A stretch of DNA of 64,000 nt. Source: Actinomycetes bacterium (GTDB taxonomy: Bacteria > Actinomycetota > Acidimicrobiia > Acidimicrobiales > JAMCPL01). A program made the translations under genes and the position numbers. The notes beneath the pieces are model-generated. The model saw nothing but the letters and a program-made list of their open reading frames with translations. It was not told the origin of the DNA and did no database searches. This document shows, piece by piece, positions 1-7,853 of the stretch. Location: the NCBI GenBank assembly GCA_021816935.1, contig JAKAWR010000007.1, positions 102,304 through 166,303 on the forward strand. The letters are read 5' to 3'. The stretch's first letter is position 1; each line of letters opens with the position of its first letter.

Positions 1-36
1 TGCAGGCCCCTGCCTGAACCACTCGGCTACGCCGCC
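1..36 (-). tRNA. tRNA-Cys (GCA), 5' half only
   Basis: Read on the minus strand from 36 to 1 the sequence has a 7-base acceptor arm (GGCGGCG), T8-A9, a D arm (GCC...GGC) and an anticodon arm that runs off the window with anticodon GCA at 3-1. The D-arm and anticodon pattern fit tRNA-Cys. The 3' half, including the T arm and any CCA, lies outside the window. It sits 3' of the RNase P RNA on the same strand. Confidence 0.8.
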
Positions 37-118
37 AGTCCCCCTGTCCGTCGCGAGCATACCAGTTCCCCGGTTCTCCCACCTGGCCGCTGCTCCGCAC
101 CGGCGCGCCGGTAATGGT

Positions 119-521
119 TGAGTGGAGGTCGAGCCGGCCTGTAGGCGGGGTTCTGTCCGTCCGGGCCTGCGCCGCAAGCGGCTATTGCCCGATACGGGGT
201 GGCCATCCATCTCAGCGGTCTACCCGGGGAGCGCCTTGCGGCCGGGCGGGCAACCCGACTCCCCTGCTTGACCTTGCTCCGGGTGGGGTTTACCGAGCCA
301 TCCGGGTCACCCTGGATGCTGGTGCGCTCTTACCGCACCGTTTCACCTTTACCTGTGCCGGCGTGGACCGGCCATCGGCAGTCTATTCTCTGTGGCACTT
401 TCCTGCGGGTCGCCCCGACTGGCCGTTAGCCAGCACCCTGCCCTATGGAGCCCCGACCTTCCTCAGCCCCTATGCGGCAATGCCGTGGGGCCGCGGCCAC
501 CCAGCCGCCTCAACCTCCATC
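119..521 (-). ncRNA. rnpB: RNase P RNA, bacterial class A
   Basis: Catalytic RNA that removes 5' leaders from pre-tRNAs. On the minus strand it contains GAGGAAGGTCGGGGCTCCAT (465-446), the following CAGGGTGCTGGCTAACGGCC block, the GGTAAAGGTGAAACGGTGCG core segment, and a 3' GGACAGAACCCCGCCTACAG segment. The outer ends (GATGGAGGTTGAGGCGGC near 521 and the complement of AGTGGAGGTCGAGCCGGC near 121) can form the closing P1 helix, which sets the limits to within a few bases. The length of about 400 is normal for actinobacteria. The 5' strand of P4 differs from the usual GAGGAAAGTCCGGGC at two bases; one change is matched by a compensating change in the 3' strand. Confidence 0.93.
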
Positions 522-525
522 GTTC

Positions 526-531
526 ATTCTA
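526..531 (-). promoter_or_regulatory. -10 element of rnpB
   Basis: TAGAAT on the minus strand, followed by six bases and then the predicted 5' end of the RNase P RNA near 519-521. No convincing -35 was seen. It overlaps the divergent xseA promoter region. Confidence 0.5.
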
Positions 532-542
532 CACCACTGCAG

Positions 543-557
543 TAGTCTTGGGCTGTG
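543..557 (+). promoter_or_regulatory. xseA promoter, probably leaderless
   Basis: TAGTCT (543-548), six bases, then GTG (555). A transcript starting about seven bases after the hexamer would begin at or next to the start codon. There is no Shine-Dalgarno sequence upstream. Confidence 0.5.
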
Positions 558-2090
558 GTGAATCGGCTGTTCGATTTCGACGCTGCGGTCAACCGGGAAG
601 GCCAGAGCGGGGATCTACAGCCCGGGGAGTGGCAAGCCGGGCGGTCGCAGCCCCCTGATCGTGCGGAGCAGCCTCTTACCGTTTCCGAGTTCTACCGGCG
701 GGTCGACGGCGCTATAACCGCAGCATTCCCCAGCGGGTTGGACCTGTGGGTGCAGGGCGAGATCCACTCGGTAGCGGACTACTCCGGCAAGAGCGGCCAT
801 CTCTACATGGACGTCATAGACCCGGGAGTTAGTGGCAGTGGTGCGCCCGTTCTAAGAGTGGTCTGCTGGAAGTCCGTCTGGATGTTGTTGAGGGAGCGCC
901 TTGTGCGTGCCGGTATCGACCTTCAAGAGGGGATGAGCGTGAGGTTGCGCGGGGACGTGGCGCTCTATCGCGCACGGGGGCAGGTCCAGTTTGCCGTTCG
1001 CGAACTGGACCTCGAGTCGCTGCTCGGGAAGCTGGAGCTACAGCGGCGGCGCCTGATAGCCGCGCTCGAAAGTGAGGGGCTACTCGAAAAGAACCGATCG
1101 TTGCCCCGGCCGGCCGTCCCGCTCTGCGTGGGTCTCGTCGCCAGTCCCGGAACCGAGGGCTACAACGACTTCATGGGGCAGCTGGGGGCGTCCGGGCTGT
1201 CTTTCAGGGTCTACGTTGTACCGACCGTGGTTCAGGGTGCCCAGGCGCCTGGTGCAATCGTCAAGTCTCTGGAAGAGTTGGAGCGCAGGTCGGGCGAGGT
1301 CGATATCTGTGTGATCGTTCGCGGAGGAGGCGCACGGGCGGACCTGATGGCGTTCGACGCCGAGCCTGTGGCGAGGCGGATCGTGGGCATGTCCGTTCCC
1401 GTGTGGACAGGCATAGGTCACACCGGAGATGAATCGGTTGCTGATCTCGTCGCCGCCTCCGCCTATGCGACGCCAACGCGCTGTGGTGCGGCCCTGGTGG
1501 AGACCGTATCCTCCTATGTGCAGCATGCGATGAGCCGGGCCGGTGTTATCGCTGGTAGCGCTGCCATCTACCTTGGCGAGGCCTCCCGAAGTCGCGATCA
1601 TATGTCACGCCGCCTCGCTGATTTGTGCTCCAGACACATTGACCAGGCAAGGGGAGACCTGGTGCGTCGCTCGGAATCGATAGGAGTGCGGAGCCAGGCG
1701 CACGCGGACAGAGCAGCGGATCGGGTTGCGCTTTTCGCCCGGTTGGCGGCCGGTGGTTTCGTAAGAGCTGTAGAGCGGGGATCGGAGCGGGTCGAGGCCG
1801 TCCAGAGGCTCGTCACCTCCCATGATCCGAGGCGCCAGCTGGCACGCGGGTACTCGCTGACGTCGGTGGTAGACCCTGGTGCGCCGTTTGGCAGGCGGTT
1901 GCTCCGCTCGGCGCAGGACTGCGCCGCCGGTACCACCCTGCTTACGGAGTTTGCGGACGGGGTCATGCGATCTGTGGCCGACGGGTTGCACAAAGCCTCG
2001 GACGGAATCGCAAGTTCCCTTGACGACGGGAGCAACGGGGCCGGCGAGCCGGACAAGAGGAAACCAGGCAGGAGGTTGGCGAACAGGTGA
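555..2090 (+). CDS. xseA: Exodeoxyribonuclease VII large subunit
   Basis: Catalytic subunit of exonuclease VII, which degrades single-stranded DNA from both ends in the cytoplasm. An OB-fold nucleic-acid-binding domain lies around residues 41-155 (WVQGEIHSV, GHLYMDV). The exonuclease VII domain follows, with IVRGGGARADLMAFD (254-268) and GIGHTGDESVADLVA (286-300), which match the family's RGGGS and GIGHExD segments. At 511 residues it is longer than the usual 400-450 because of a 40-residue N-terminal extension and a low-complexity tail. The GTG start is chosen because of the -10-like TAGTCT six bases upstream; a second GTG follows directly. The stop overlaps the start of xseB by four bases, so the subunits are translationally coupled. 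Confidence 0.95.
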   Translation: MVNRLFDFDAAVNREGQSGDLQPGEWQAGRSQPPDRAEQPLTVSEFYRRVDGAITAAFPSGLDLWVQGEIHSVADYSGKSGHLYMDVIDPGVSGSGAPVLRVVCWKSVWMLLRERLVRAGIDLQEGMSVRLRGDVALYRARGQVQFAVRELDLESLLGKLELQRRRLIAALESEGLLEKNRSLPRPAVPLCVGLVASPGTEGYNDFMGQLGASGLSFRVYVVPTVVQGAQAPGAIVKSLEELERRSGEVDICVIVRGGGARADLMAFDAEPVARRIVGMSVPVWTGIGHTGDESVADLVAASAYATPTRCGAALVETVSSYVQHAMSRAGVIAGSAAIYLGEASRSRDHMSRRLADLCSRHIDQARGDLVRRSESIGVRSQAHADRAADRVALFARLAAGGFVRAVERGSERVEAVQRLVTSHDPRRQLARGYSLTSVVDPGAPFGRRLLRSAQDCAAGTTLLTEFADGVMRSVADGLHKASDGIASSLDDGSNGAGEPDKRKPGRRLANR

Positions 2091-2425
2091 CGGCAAGACA
2101 AAACAGGGAGATCGGATCTGGCGGCGACGTGGCATTGCCGGTCCTACCCGAGAAGCTGACCTACAGGGAAGCCAGTGCCGAACTCGACGGCATCGTTGCC
2201 GCGCTCGATCGCCCGGACGTCGATCTGGACGAGCTCGTGCCCATGCTGAAGCGGGCGCTGGGTATCGTCGACGAGCTGAATCGGCGTATTCGTACGGCAA
2301 AGATGCAGGTTGACGTGCTGGTCCCCCAGCTGCAGGCGGCCGGGACCGGAGGCGGGGTGGCAGAGGCAGGTGACGACGGCGGGGTGGACAGCAATGAAAG
2401 GGTGACGGAGGAGGGCAGCAGATGA
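2087..2425 (+). CDS. xseB: Exodeoxyribonuclease VII small subunit
   Basis: Small accessory subunit of exonuclease VII. The XseB helical core LTYREASAELDGIVAALD followed by LDELVPMLKRALGIVDELN lies around residues 26-70, matching the family's two-helix hairpin; the rest is a glycine- and valine-rich tail. At 112 residues it is somewhat longer than the typical 70-80. The GTG start overlaps the xseA stop (GTGA), and its own TGA overlaps the next ATG in the same way, so three genes are coupled head to tail. Confidence 0.92.
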   Translation: MTARQNREIGSGGDVALPVLPEKLTYREASAELDGIVAALDRPDVDLDELVPMLKRALGIVDELNRRIRTAKMQVDVLVPQLQAAGTGGGVAEAGDDGGVDSNERVTEEGSR

Positions 2426-3060
2426 CGGCTTCCCGTGTGTTGGTGACGATGGTCGGCCCCGACAGGCCGGGTATTGTAGCTGCGGTGACGGCTCCCGTGG
2501 CCGAGAGGGGATGGAACCTGGAGGATGCCGCGATGTGCATTCTCGAAGGATTTTTCACGATCCTCATGGTGGTGGCGGTTCCGGAGGGTACCGGTGGGGA
2601 CGTGGTTCGGGAAGCGGTCGGGGGCCCGGCCGCCGGCATGGGGTTGGAAGTGACAGCCTACCCACTTCGACCTGGTAGCGCCGAGGCACAGGAAAGCGGA
2701 CCAGGCCTGGAACCGATGACGGTGTCGGTACACGGATCTGATCATCCCGGCATTGTCCATGCCGTTGCGTCCGCCATCAGCGACGCGGGGGGCAATATCG
2801 TGGACCTGTCTGCCAGGCTTCTGGACGCGGAGCCCGGTACGGATAACGCATCCGGGGACGCGCAGGCGGACGTTGGGGCGGACACGCGCTCAGCAGGGTC
2901 GGCAGCCGGGTCAGCAGGCGGGGGCAGCTACGTCATGTTCATCAGAGCACTGATTCCTTCGGGCGATCAGGCAGCGTCGCTACCTGTGAGGCTGGTTGAG
3001 GTGTGCAGTGCCATGGGTGTGCAGTGCCGGGTGCAGCCTGATGTCGCGGACGTCCTCTGA
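2422..3060 (+). CDS. Tandem ACT-domain protein (GcvR-like)
   Basis: Two ACT ligand-binding domains, roughly residues 4-80 (VLVTMVGPDRPGIVAAVTAP) and 97-205 (MTVSVHGSDHPGIVHAVASA), with an alanine- and glycine-rich insertion of about 30 residues inside the second. Tandem ACT proteins of about 170-200 residues resemble GcvR, a glycine-cleavage regulator, and other amino-acid-sensing proteins; no DNA-binding or catalytic domain is visible. The exact ligand is unknown. ATGA overlap with xseB indicates co-translation. It leads into def after 60 bases. Confidence 0.8.
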   Translation: MTASRVLVTMVGPDRPGIVAAVTAPVAERGWNLEDAAMCILEGFFTILMVVAVPEGTGGDVVREAVGGPAAGMGLEVTAYPLRPGSAEAQESGPGLEPMTVSVHGSDHPGIVHAVASAISDAGGNIVDLSARLLDAEPGTDNASGDAQADVGADTRSAGSAAGSAGGGSYVMFIRALIPSGDQAASLPVRLVEVCSAMGVQCRVQPDVADVL

Positions 3061-3069
3061 CGCGGCACG

Positions 3070-3126
3070 ATGACTTCTCCGACGGCCGAGGTTGCGGGCT
3101 TCCCGGGGGCGTTCCGGTGCCGGTGA
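3070..3126 (+). CDS. Candidate 18-residue leader peptide upstream of def
   Basis: ATG at 3070 opens an ORF, MTSPTAEVAGFPGAFRCR, whose TGA (3124-3126) overlaps a GTG start of def (3123) as GTGA. It begins ten bases after the stop of the ACT gene. Its first residues resemble those of another tiny coupled ORF at 5707 (MTSPTTEAAVSLGAS), and 14 bases are identical between the two. It has no good ribosome binding site, so it may be untranslated. Confidence 0.3.
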   Translation: MTSPTAEVAGFPGAFRCR

Positions 3127-3617
3127 GGCCGGTGATCGTAGAACCTGACCCCGTGCTTTCACGGGCAGCGGCTGCGATCGGAGCGCTGAGCGATGCTGCA
3201 CGCTCCCTAGCGGTAGACCTCGTGGATACCATGTATGCTTCACCGGCTTGCGTGGGCCTGGCTGCTCCGCAGATAGGTGTCCCGCTGAGGGCGTTTGCCC
3301 TAGACGTGGGCGGCCACAAGTTGGCGGGTGCCAACCACGGCCGCATCGTCATGTTCGATCCGGTGGTGGCCGAACGGTCGGGGTCCGAGGTGGCGAGAGA
3401 AGGCTGCATGAGCGTCCCCCACTTGACCTGCGACGTATCGAGGGCGGGAGCGGTCGTCGTGCGGGGACTGGGGGTCGACGGGCAGAGCCTCACGATCGAG
3501 GCGGTCGGCTTCGAGGCCAGAGCGATCCAGCACGAAATCGACCACCTCGACGGGATGCTCATCATAGACCGCGCAACGGGGCCGCGCGGGATTTTCCCCC
3601 GCAAGATCTACAGATGA
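3123..3617 (+). CDS. def: Peptide deformylase
   Basis: Metalloenzyme that removes the N-formyl group from nascent proteins. All three family motifs are present: VGLAAPQIG (residues 44-52), EGCMS (93-97, Cys95 metal ligand) and QHEIDHLDG (136-144; His137 and His141 metal ligands, Glu138 catalytic). The usual EGCLS has Met here. At 164 residues the length is normal. Start GTG 3123 is chosen because the stop of a tiny upstream ORF overlaps it; GTG 3117 in the same frame is an alternative giving two more residues. The stop codon overlaps the next gene's ATG. Confidence 0.95.
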   Translation: MRPVIVEPDPVLSRAAAAIGALSDAARSLAVDLVDTMYASPACVGLAAPQIGVPLRAFALDVGGHKLAGANHGRIVMFDPVVAERSGSEVAREGCMSVPHLTCDVSRAGAVVVRGLGVDGQSLTIEAVGFEARAIQHEIDHLDGMLIIDRATGPRGIFPRKIYR

Positions 3618-5620
3618 CCGGGCCGTGGCTGGGAAAGCCCGGGGAGCAGTACTGGGGGGTCTCGACAGGTGGAATCCAGCGGGAAGATCGCGTCCTTCGG
3701 CGCATCCGTATCGCCGGGTTGGTGCTGCTCGGCATCCAGTTGCTCGCCATGGTGGCCTGGAGCACCGTCCTCTGGTCCCACTTCGTTCTGAGGATGGATT
3801 ACGCCCAGTATCACGGCGCCTGGTGGTTGATCGGCCATGGGGATCTGAACCCGACCAATATCGGCCCCACAGGCGGGTACGGCTTCTGGCAGAACGACTT
3901 CGAGTTGATGATGTGGCCCCTGGGACTACTCGCGCTCGTAGCGCCACACGGCCCGGTACTGGGGATCCTCCAGGATGTGGCAGTTGCTGTCGCTGAGGCC
4001 GTCGTTTTTCTCTGGATGTGGGAGCTCGTGGAGAACCATGCGGCCGGCCGGATCCGCATTGTCGCAGTTTCGGTCGGCCTGGCCCTGCTGCTGGCCAACC
4101 CCTGGACCTGGCAATCCGTCTCGTTCGACTTTCACATGGAGCCTGTGGGCCTTGCCTTCATCGTGCTGGCGGCAAGGTTGCTCACCAAGGGAAAGCGGAT
4201 CGGATGGCTCTTCGTTCTGCTGGCGGCAATGTGCGGAGATGCTACGGCCGCCTGGCTCGTCGGGCTCGGGATCGGAATGGTGATCTCCGCCCCTCGCTCG
4301 TGGCGACGGGGATTCGGGGTCGCCGCCGCCGGAGCCGGTTATCTCGTGCTTTCGGCCGCTCTCCATGGCGACATGGGAGGGAACCCGGCTCACCTCTATG
4401 GCTACCTCGCCGGCGCGGGCGTCGTTGCCCCGACGCTCGGTGACGTTGTCAAACACCTTCTGGCTCACCCGCGGGTGGCGATCTCGACTCTCTGGGCGCA
4501 TCGCGTCGACATATACGCAAATGTTGCACCCGCCGGACTCGTCGGCCTCGCAAACCCTCTCGCTCTCGGGCTCTGGCTCGTTACCCTTCCCATCGTAGAT
4601 CTGGCGAGTGGGAGCAATTTTGCCCAGCCGCTCTACCAGGAGATCGCTCTTTACGTTCTGATCCCGCTTGGCAGCGTCTGCGTGCTCATAGCGATCCTGC
4701 GCCGCTTCCCGCCGATCGGCCTGGCGTTCGGGGTCATTCTCGTGGCAAATGCGGTCACCTGGAGTGCCGTATGGGCTCCGATCATCTACCGGCGCTGGCT
4801 TGACGTGCCGGCCCCGACGGCGGCCGTCCTCCGCTCGCTTCAAGTGCGGATTCCACCGACCGCAGAGGTGGCCGCATCTCACGGCGTAGTCGGGCGCTTC
4901 AGCGACCGCCGGTTCGACTACCAGATCTCTGCCGCCGGCGAGCCCGTGCCGATCGGGAGTCACGACACCTACTGGATCGTCGTGCCGCAGGTAGGTGCGG
5001 AGACCGAGCCGTCGTCTGCCGCTCTTGCAGTGATTGCCGAGTTGGCGGATCATTGGCATGCGCAACTGATCCTTCACCGGGGCGGAGTCTGGGCGTTTCA
5101 CTGGGAGGTGCCCCGGAGCATCCATAGCGTCGAGACGCCCGCTGAGCCCGGCTCCCTACCGGGTTGGACATCGCCCGGTCCGGCGGGACGTCCCGATCTC
5201 ACCGGCCAGCCGGCGAGGTGGACTACCGAGGGTACCGGGTCGGCAGGTGACGTGATCTCAGGCGACCGGTTCAACGTGCCTCCGGGGACATACCGCGCAG
5301 GCGTAACTCTATCGGCAAGCGTGCCGGTAGAAGTCGAAGTATGGAACGACAGCCTCGCCGCTCCTCTTGCCTTGCGCCGGATCGGGCCCACCCACGGGTG
5401 CCGTACGATCCGTATGACGGTGACCGCAGACCGCATTCCCCGCAAGGGGTCCTTCGAGGGGTGGGGTCCCTTCGTAGTGGCGGTTCCCGGCGGGATAGCG
5501 GGAGATGCCCTCGAGATCCGCGTCCGGTCGCCCGGGAGCGGCGAGGTCCGGGTGGGCGAGCTGAGCCTTCGGCGGGTCACAACGGGTAGCGCAACCGGGA
5601 ACCGTGGGGTTGCAGCTTAG
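3614..5620 (+). CDS. DUF2079 polytopic membrane protein
   Basis: A 668-residue integral membrane protein. The first transmembrane segment is near residues 34-58 (IAGLVLLGIQLLAMVAWSTVLW), followed by MDYAQYHGAWWLIGHGDLNP, the soluble loop typical of DUF2079 proteins, then multiple hydrophobic segments to about residue 400 and a C-terminal extracytoplasmic region rich in beta-type sequence. DUF2079 proteins resemble glycosyltransferase-C-type membrane enzymes, but no reaction is established. The ATG overlaps the def stop (ATGA). An open frame extends far upstream through def in another frame; that part is not coding. Ends 87 bases before the next promoter. Confidence 0.82.
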   Translation: MTGPWLGKPGEQYWGVSTGGIQREDRVLRRIRIAGLVLLGIQLLAMVAWSTVLWSHFVLRMDYAQYHGAWWLIGHGDLNPTNIGPTGGYGFWQNDFELMMWPLGLLALVAPHGPVLGILQDVAVAVAEAVVFLWMWELVENHAAGRIRIVAVSVGLALLLANPWTWQSVSFDFHMEPVGLAFIVLAARLLTKGKRIGWLFVLLAAMCGDATAAWLVGLGIGMVISAPRSWRRGFGVAAAGAGYLVLSAALHGDMGGNPAHLYGYLAGAGVVAPTLGDVVKHLLAHPRVAISTLWAHRVDIYANVAPAGLVGLANPLALGLWLVTLPIVDLASGSNFAQPLYQEIALYVLIPLGSVCVLIAILRRFPPIGLAFGVILVANAVTWSAVWAPIIYRRWLDVPAPTAAVLRSLQVRIPPTAEVAASHGVVGRFSDRRFDYQISAAGEPVPIGSHDTYWIVVPQVGAETEPSSAALAVIAELADHWHAQLILHRGGVWAFHWEVPRSIHSVETPAEPGSLPGWTSPGPAGRPDLTGQPARWTTEGTGSAGDVISGDRFNVPPGTYRAGVTLSASVPVEVEVWNDSLAAPLALRRIGPTHGCRTIRMTVTADRIPRKGSFEGWGPFVVAVPGGIAGDALEIRVRSPGSGEVRVGELSLRRVTTGSATGNRGVAA

Positions 5621-5694
5621 AGTGTCGAACGATACGGATCCTGGTAAAGTCGCGCTTCGCCGCTTCGGCACCGACCGTGGACGTTTGTCGCTGG

Positions 5695-5709
5695 TAGTGT
5701 GTGTCCGTG
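5695..5709 (+). promoter_or_regulatory. Leaderless-type promoter upstream of the MBL hydrolase
   Basis: TAGTGT (5695-5700), six bases, then GTG (5707), which starts a 15-codon ORF rather than the hydrolase itself. No clear -35 element. Confidence 0.45.
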
Positions 5710-5754
5710 ACTTCTCCGACGACTGAAGCAGCCGTCTCCCTCGGGGCATCCTGA
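5707..5754 (+). CDS. Candidate 15-residue leader peptide, coupled to the MBL hydrolase
   Basis: GTG at 5707, six bases after a TAGTGT hexamer, encodes MTSPTTEAAVSLGAS. The TGA (5752-5754) shares one base with the ATG of the hydrolase (TGATG), an arrangement that allows termination-reinitiation. The hydrolase ATG has no good Shine-Dalgarno sequence of its own, which supports coupling. It resembles the tiny ORF at 3070. Confidence 0.4.
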   Translation: MTSPTTEAAVSLGAS

Positions 5755-6491
5755 TGGCAGGCAAAGCTGAAGGGCTCTATTTCCGCCAACTCCTGGCCGG
5801 CCGGGATTTCGCTGCTGAAGACAGGGTGGCCCAGATGATGGCGAACTTTACCTACCTCATCGGCGATCGCGCGAGCGGGGAAGCTCTGATCGTGGATCCC
5901 GCCTACGCCATCGACGAACTGATCCAGGTGGCCGGATCGGACGGGATGTCGATAACAGGCGCTCTCGTCACGCACTTCCATCCCGACCATATCGGGGGCG
6001 ACATGGCCGGCTACCCGATCGAGGGAGCGAGAGAGCTTCTCGATCGCCTCGATGTGCCCTTACATGTCAACGAGGAGGAGAAGCCCTGGGTACAGGGCAT
6101 GCTCGGGATCGGGGACGACTCTCTCGAGGCGCACAAGAACGGCGACACGGTAAAGTGCGGGGCACTGGAGGTAGAGCTTGTGCACACCCCCGGCCACACC
6201 CCCGGCAGCCAATGTTTCTATCTAGCGTCGGAGGGGATCTTCGTGTCGGGCGACACGCTTTTCCTCGACGGCTGCGGGCGGACGGACCTTCCCGGCGGCG
6301 ACCCCACGCAGATGTACGAGACACTCCTGCACCGCCTTACCCGCTTTCCGGACACGAGCGTGGTCTATCCGGGACACCTCTACTCCGAGGATGCGTCGCG
6401 ATCTCTCGGCGATACCCGCCGCCAAAACGCCGTCTTCTCGATTCAGGACCCCGATTCATGGCTGGCCGCTTTCGGCAACGCCGGTACCTGA
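5754..6491 (+). CDS. MBL-fold metallo-hydrolase, glyoxalase II / ETHE1-like
   Basis: A 245-residue metallo-beta-lactamase-fold enzyme. Metal-binding motifs are THFHPDH (73-79), HTPGHTPGS (144-152), SGDTLF (165-170) and YPGH (205-208), as in hydroxyacylglutathione hydrolases and persulfide dioxygenases. The region after the third motif (DGCGRTDLPGG) resembles ETHE1-like and rhodanese-linked hydrolases more than classical GloB, but the substrate cannot be fixed from sequence. The start overlaps the stop of a short leader ORF. The next gene follows after 105 bases. Confidence 0.88.
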   Translation: MAGKAEGLYFRQLLAGRDFAAEDRVAQMMANFTYLIGDRASGEALIVDPAYAIDELIQVAGSDGMSITGALVTHFHPDHIGGDMAGYPIEGARELLDRLDVPLHVNEEEKPWVQGMLGIGDDSLEAHKNGDTVKCGALEVELVHTPGHTPGSQCFYLASEGIFVSGDTLFLDGCGRTDLPGGDPTQMYETLLHRLTRFPDTSVVYPGHLYSEDASRSLGDTRRQNAVFSIQDPDSWLAAFGNAGT

Positions 6492-6596
6492 CCGTTGGGG
6501 GCAGGCCCCCCATGCTCCGAAAGGTGGAAACTTGCCGCAACGTCCAGCTTCCAAGTGCCCAAGATCTGGCGGCACCGCTGTCGCGAGGTGACCAGA

Positions 6597-7787
6597 TTGA
6601 GTGAGGAAGCCGGGGCGGAGACCCCCTATGTGGCGAGCGAGGACGAAGAGGCACTCCTCACCACGGCCACGGCCGTAGCGCCGTCAGTAGAAGAGGTCAC
6701 GACCGTTGCGCCGGCCGGGCAGTTCAGGATTTATCTCGGTTCGGCTCCCGGTGTGGGTAAGACCTGCGCAATGCTGGACGAGGGGACGAGAAGGTTGAAA
6801 CGGGGGACCGACGTGGTGGTCGGTTTCGTAGAGACGCACCACAGGGTACGGACTGCCGCCATGCTGAGCGGTTTCGAGATAATGCCGCGAAGGGAGATCG
6901 AGTACCGAGGCAGACGTTTCGAGGAGATGGATCTCGATGCGATACTCAAGCGGAAGCCGAAGGTCGTGCTCGTCGACGAGCTGGCGCACACAAACGTGCC
7001 GGGATCAGGGACGCATGTAAAACGTTGGGAGGACGTTCTCCAGATAATAGAGGCGGGCATCGCGGTCATCACGACCGTGAACATCCAGCATCTGGAGAGC
7101 CTGGCCGATTCAGTCGAGGAGATGACCGGGGCCAAGGTGCTCGAAAGGGTTCCCGACTGGGTGGTCAGGAAGGCCGACCAGATCGAGCTCGTTGACTCGT
7201 CGCCGGAGCAGCTGAGGAGACGCCTGCTTCACGGCAACGTCTACCCGCAGGATCGTATCGCCCAGGCGCTTTCCAACTTTTTCAGGACCGAGAACCTGAT
7301 AGCGCTCCGGGAGCTTTCACTGCGCTTCGTAGCTGATGAGACCGAGGAGGAGATGGTCTCTTACCTGCACTCACGGGGCATAGCGACGACATGGGACACG
7401 GCCGAGAGGATCATGGTCGGCGTAACGGAAGCACCGGGCGCGGAACAGGTCCTCAGGAGGGCCGCGCGTATGGCGGCAAGGTCAAAGGCCGAGCTTCAAG
7501 TTGTGCATGTATCTCCCGTCGACGGCAGGACGCATGACACCACGCAGTTGGATCGTCTCCGGCGGCTTGCGGACGATCTCGGAGGTCACTGGTACGAACT
7601 GGAAAGTGAAGACCCGGCCGCGGCGATGATGGGTTTTGCAACCGATCACCAGGTAACCCAGATCGTGCTCGGAGCGACCAAGCGGGGCCGTTTCGAGGAG
7701 ATGCGCAGGGGGTCGATCATCCGGAACCTGCTGAGGGAAGCAGGCAAGAGTGAGATCGACATTCATATCATCGCAAGAAAGCTCTGA
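6597..7787 (+). CDS. KdpD N-terminal domain and USP domain protein, no kinase
   Basis: Corresponds to the cytoplasmic N-terminal half of the K+ sensor KdpD. The KdpD domain carries a P-loop GSAPGVGKT (about residues 48-56), VGFVETH, VLVDELAHTNVPGS and TTVNIQHLESL, all hallmarks of the family. A universal-stress-protein domain follows (about 265-395). The transmembrane segments, GAF and histidine-kinase domains of full KdpD (about 880 residues) are absent, and no kdpFABC or kdpE is nearby. Start: TTG 6597 is preceded by GAGGTG six bases upstream; GTG 6588 is the alternative, and an open frame reaches back to 6495. It may act as an ATP- or nucleotide-responsive regulator; this is inference. Confidence 0.85.
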   Translation: MSEEAGAETPYVASEDEEALLTTATAVAPSVEEVTTVAPAGQFRIYLGSAPGVGKTCAMLDEGTRRLKRGTDVVVGFVETHHRVRTAAMLSGFEIMPRREIEYRGRRFEEMDLDAILKRKPKVVLVDELAHTNVPGSGTHVKRWEDVLQIIEAGIAVITTVNIQHLESLADSVEEMTGAKVLERVPDWVVRKADQIELVDSSPEQLRRRLLHGNVYPQDRIAQALSNFFRTENLIALRELSLRFVADETEEEMVSYLHSRGIATTWDTAERIMVGVTEAPGAEQVLRRAARMAARSKAELQVVHVSPVDGRTHDTTQLDRLRRLADDLGGHWYELESEDPAAAMMGFATDHQVTQIVLGATKRGRFEEMRRGSIIRNLLREAGKSEIDIHIIARKL

Positions 7788-7811
7788 GTGCCGGTACGAA
7801 AATGCACCGAT

Positions 7812-7853
7812 TTGCGATGGCCGTTGGCGGCGCCGCTAGTATAGGAATCAGTG
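7812..7853 (+). promoter_or_regulatory. korA promoter, near-leaderless
   Basis: TTGCGA (7812-7817), 19-base spacer, TAGTAT (7837-7842), eight bases, GTG (7851). The AGGA between hexamer and start would be excluded from a transcript starting seven bases after the hexamer. The long spacer makes the -35 uncertain. Confidence 0.4.

Noticed and set aside
114..658. Plus-strand open frames over the RNase P RNA
   Set aside because: They lie antisense to a clearly recognised rnpB and show no protein family features.
3926..5125. Long minus-strand frame antisense to the DUF2079 gene
   Set aside because: Composition is Asp/Arg/Glu-rich shadow sequence of a high-GC gene; the plus-strand product is clearly a membrane protein.
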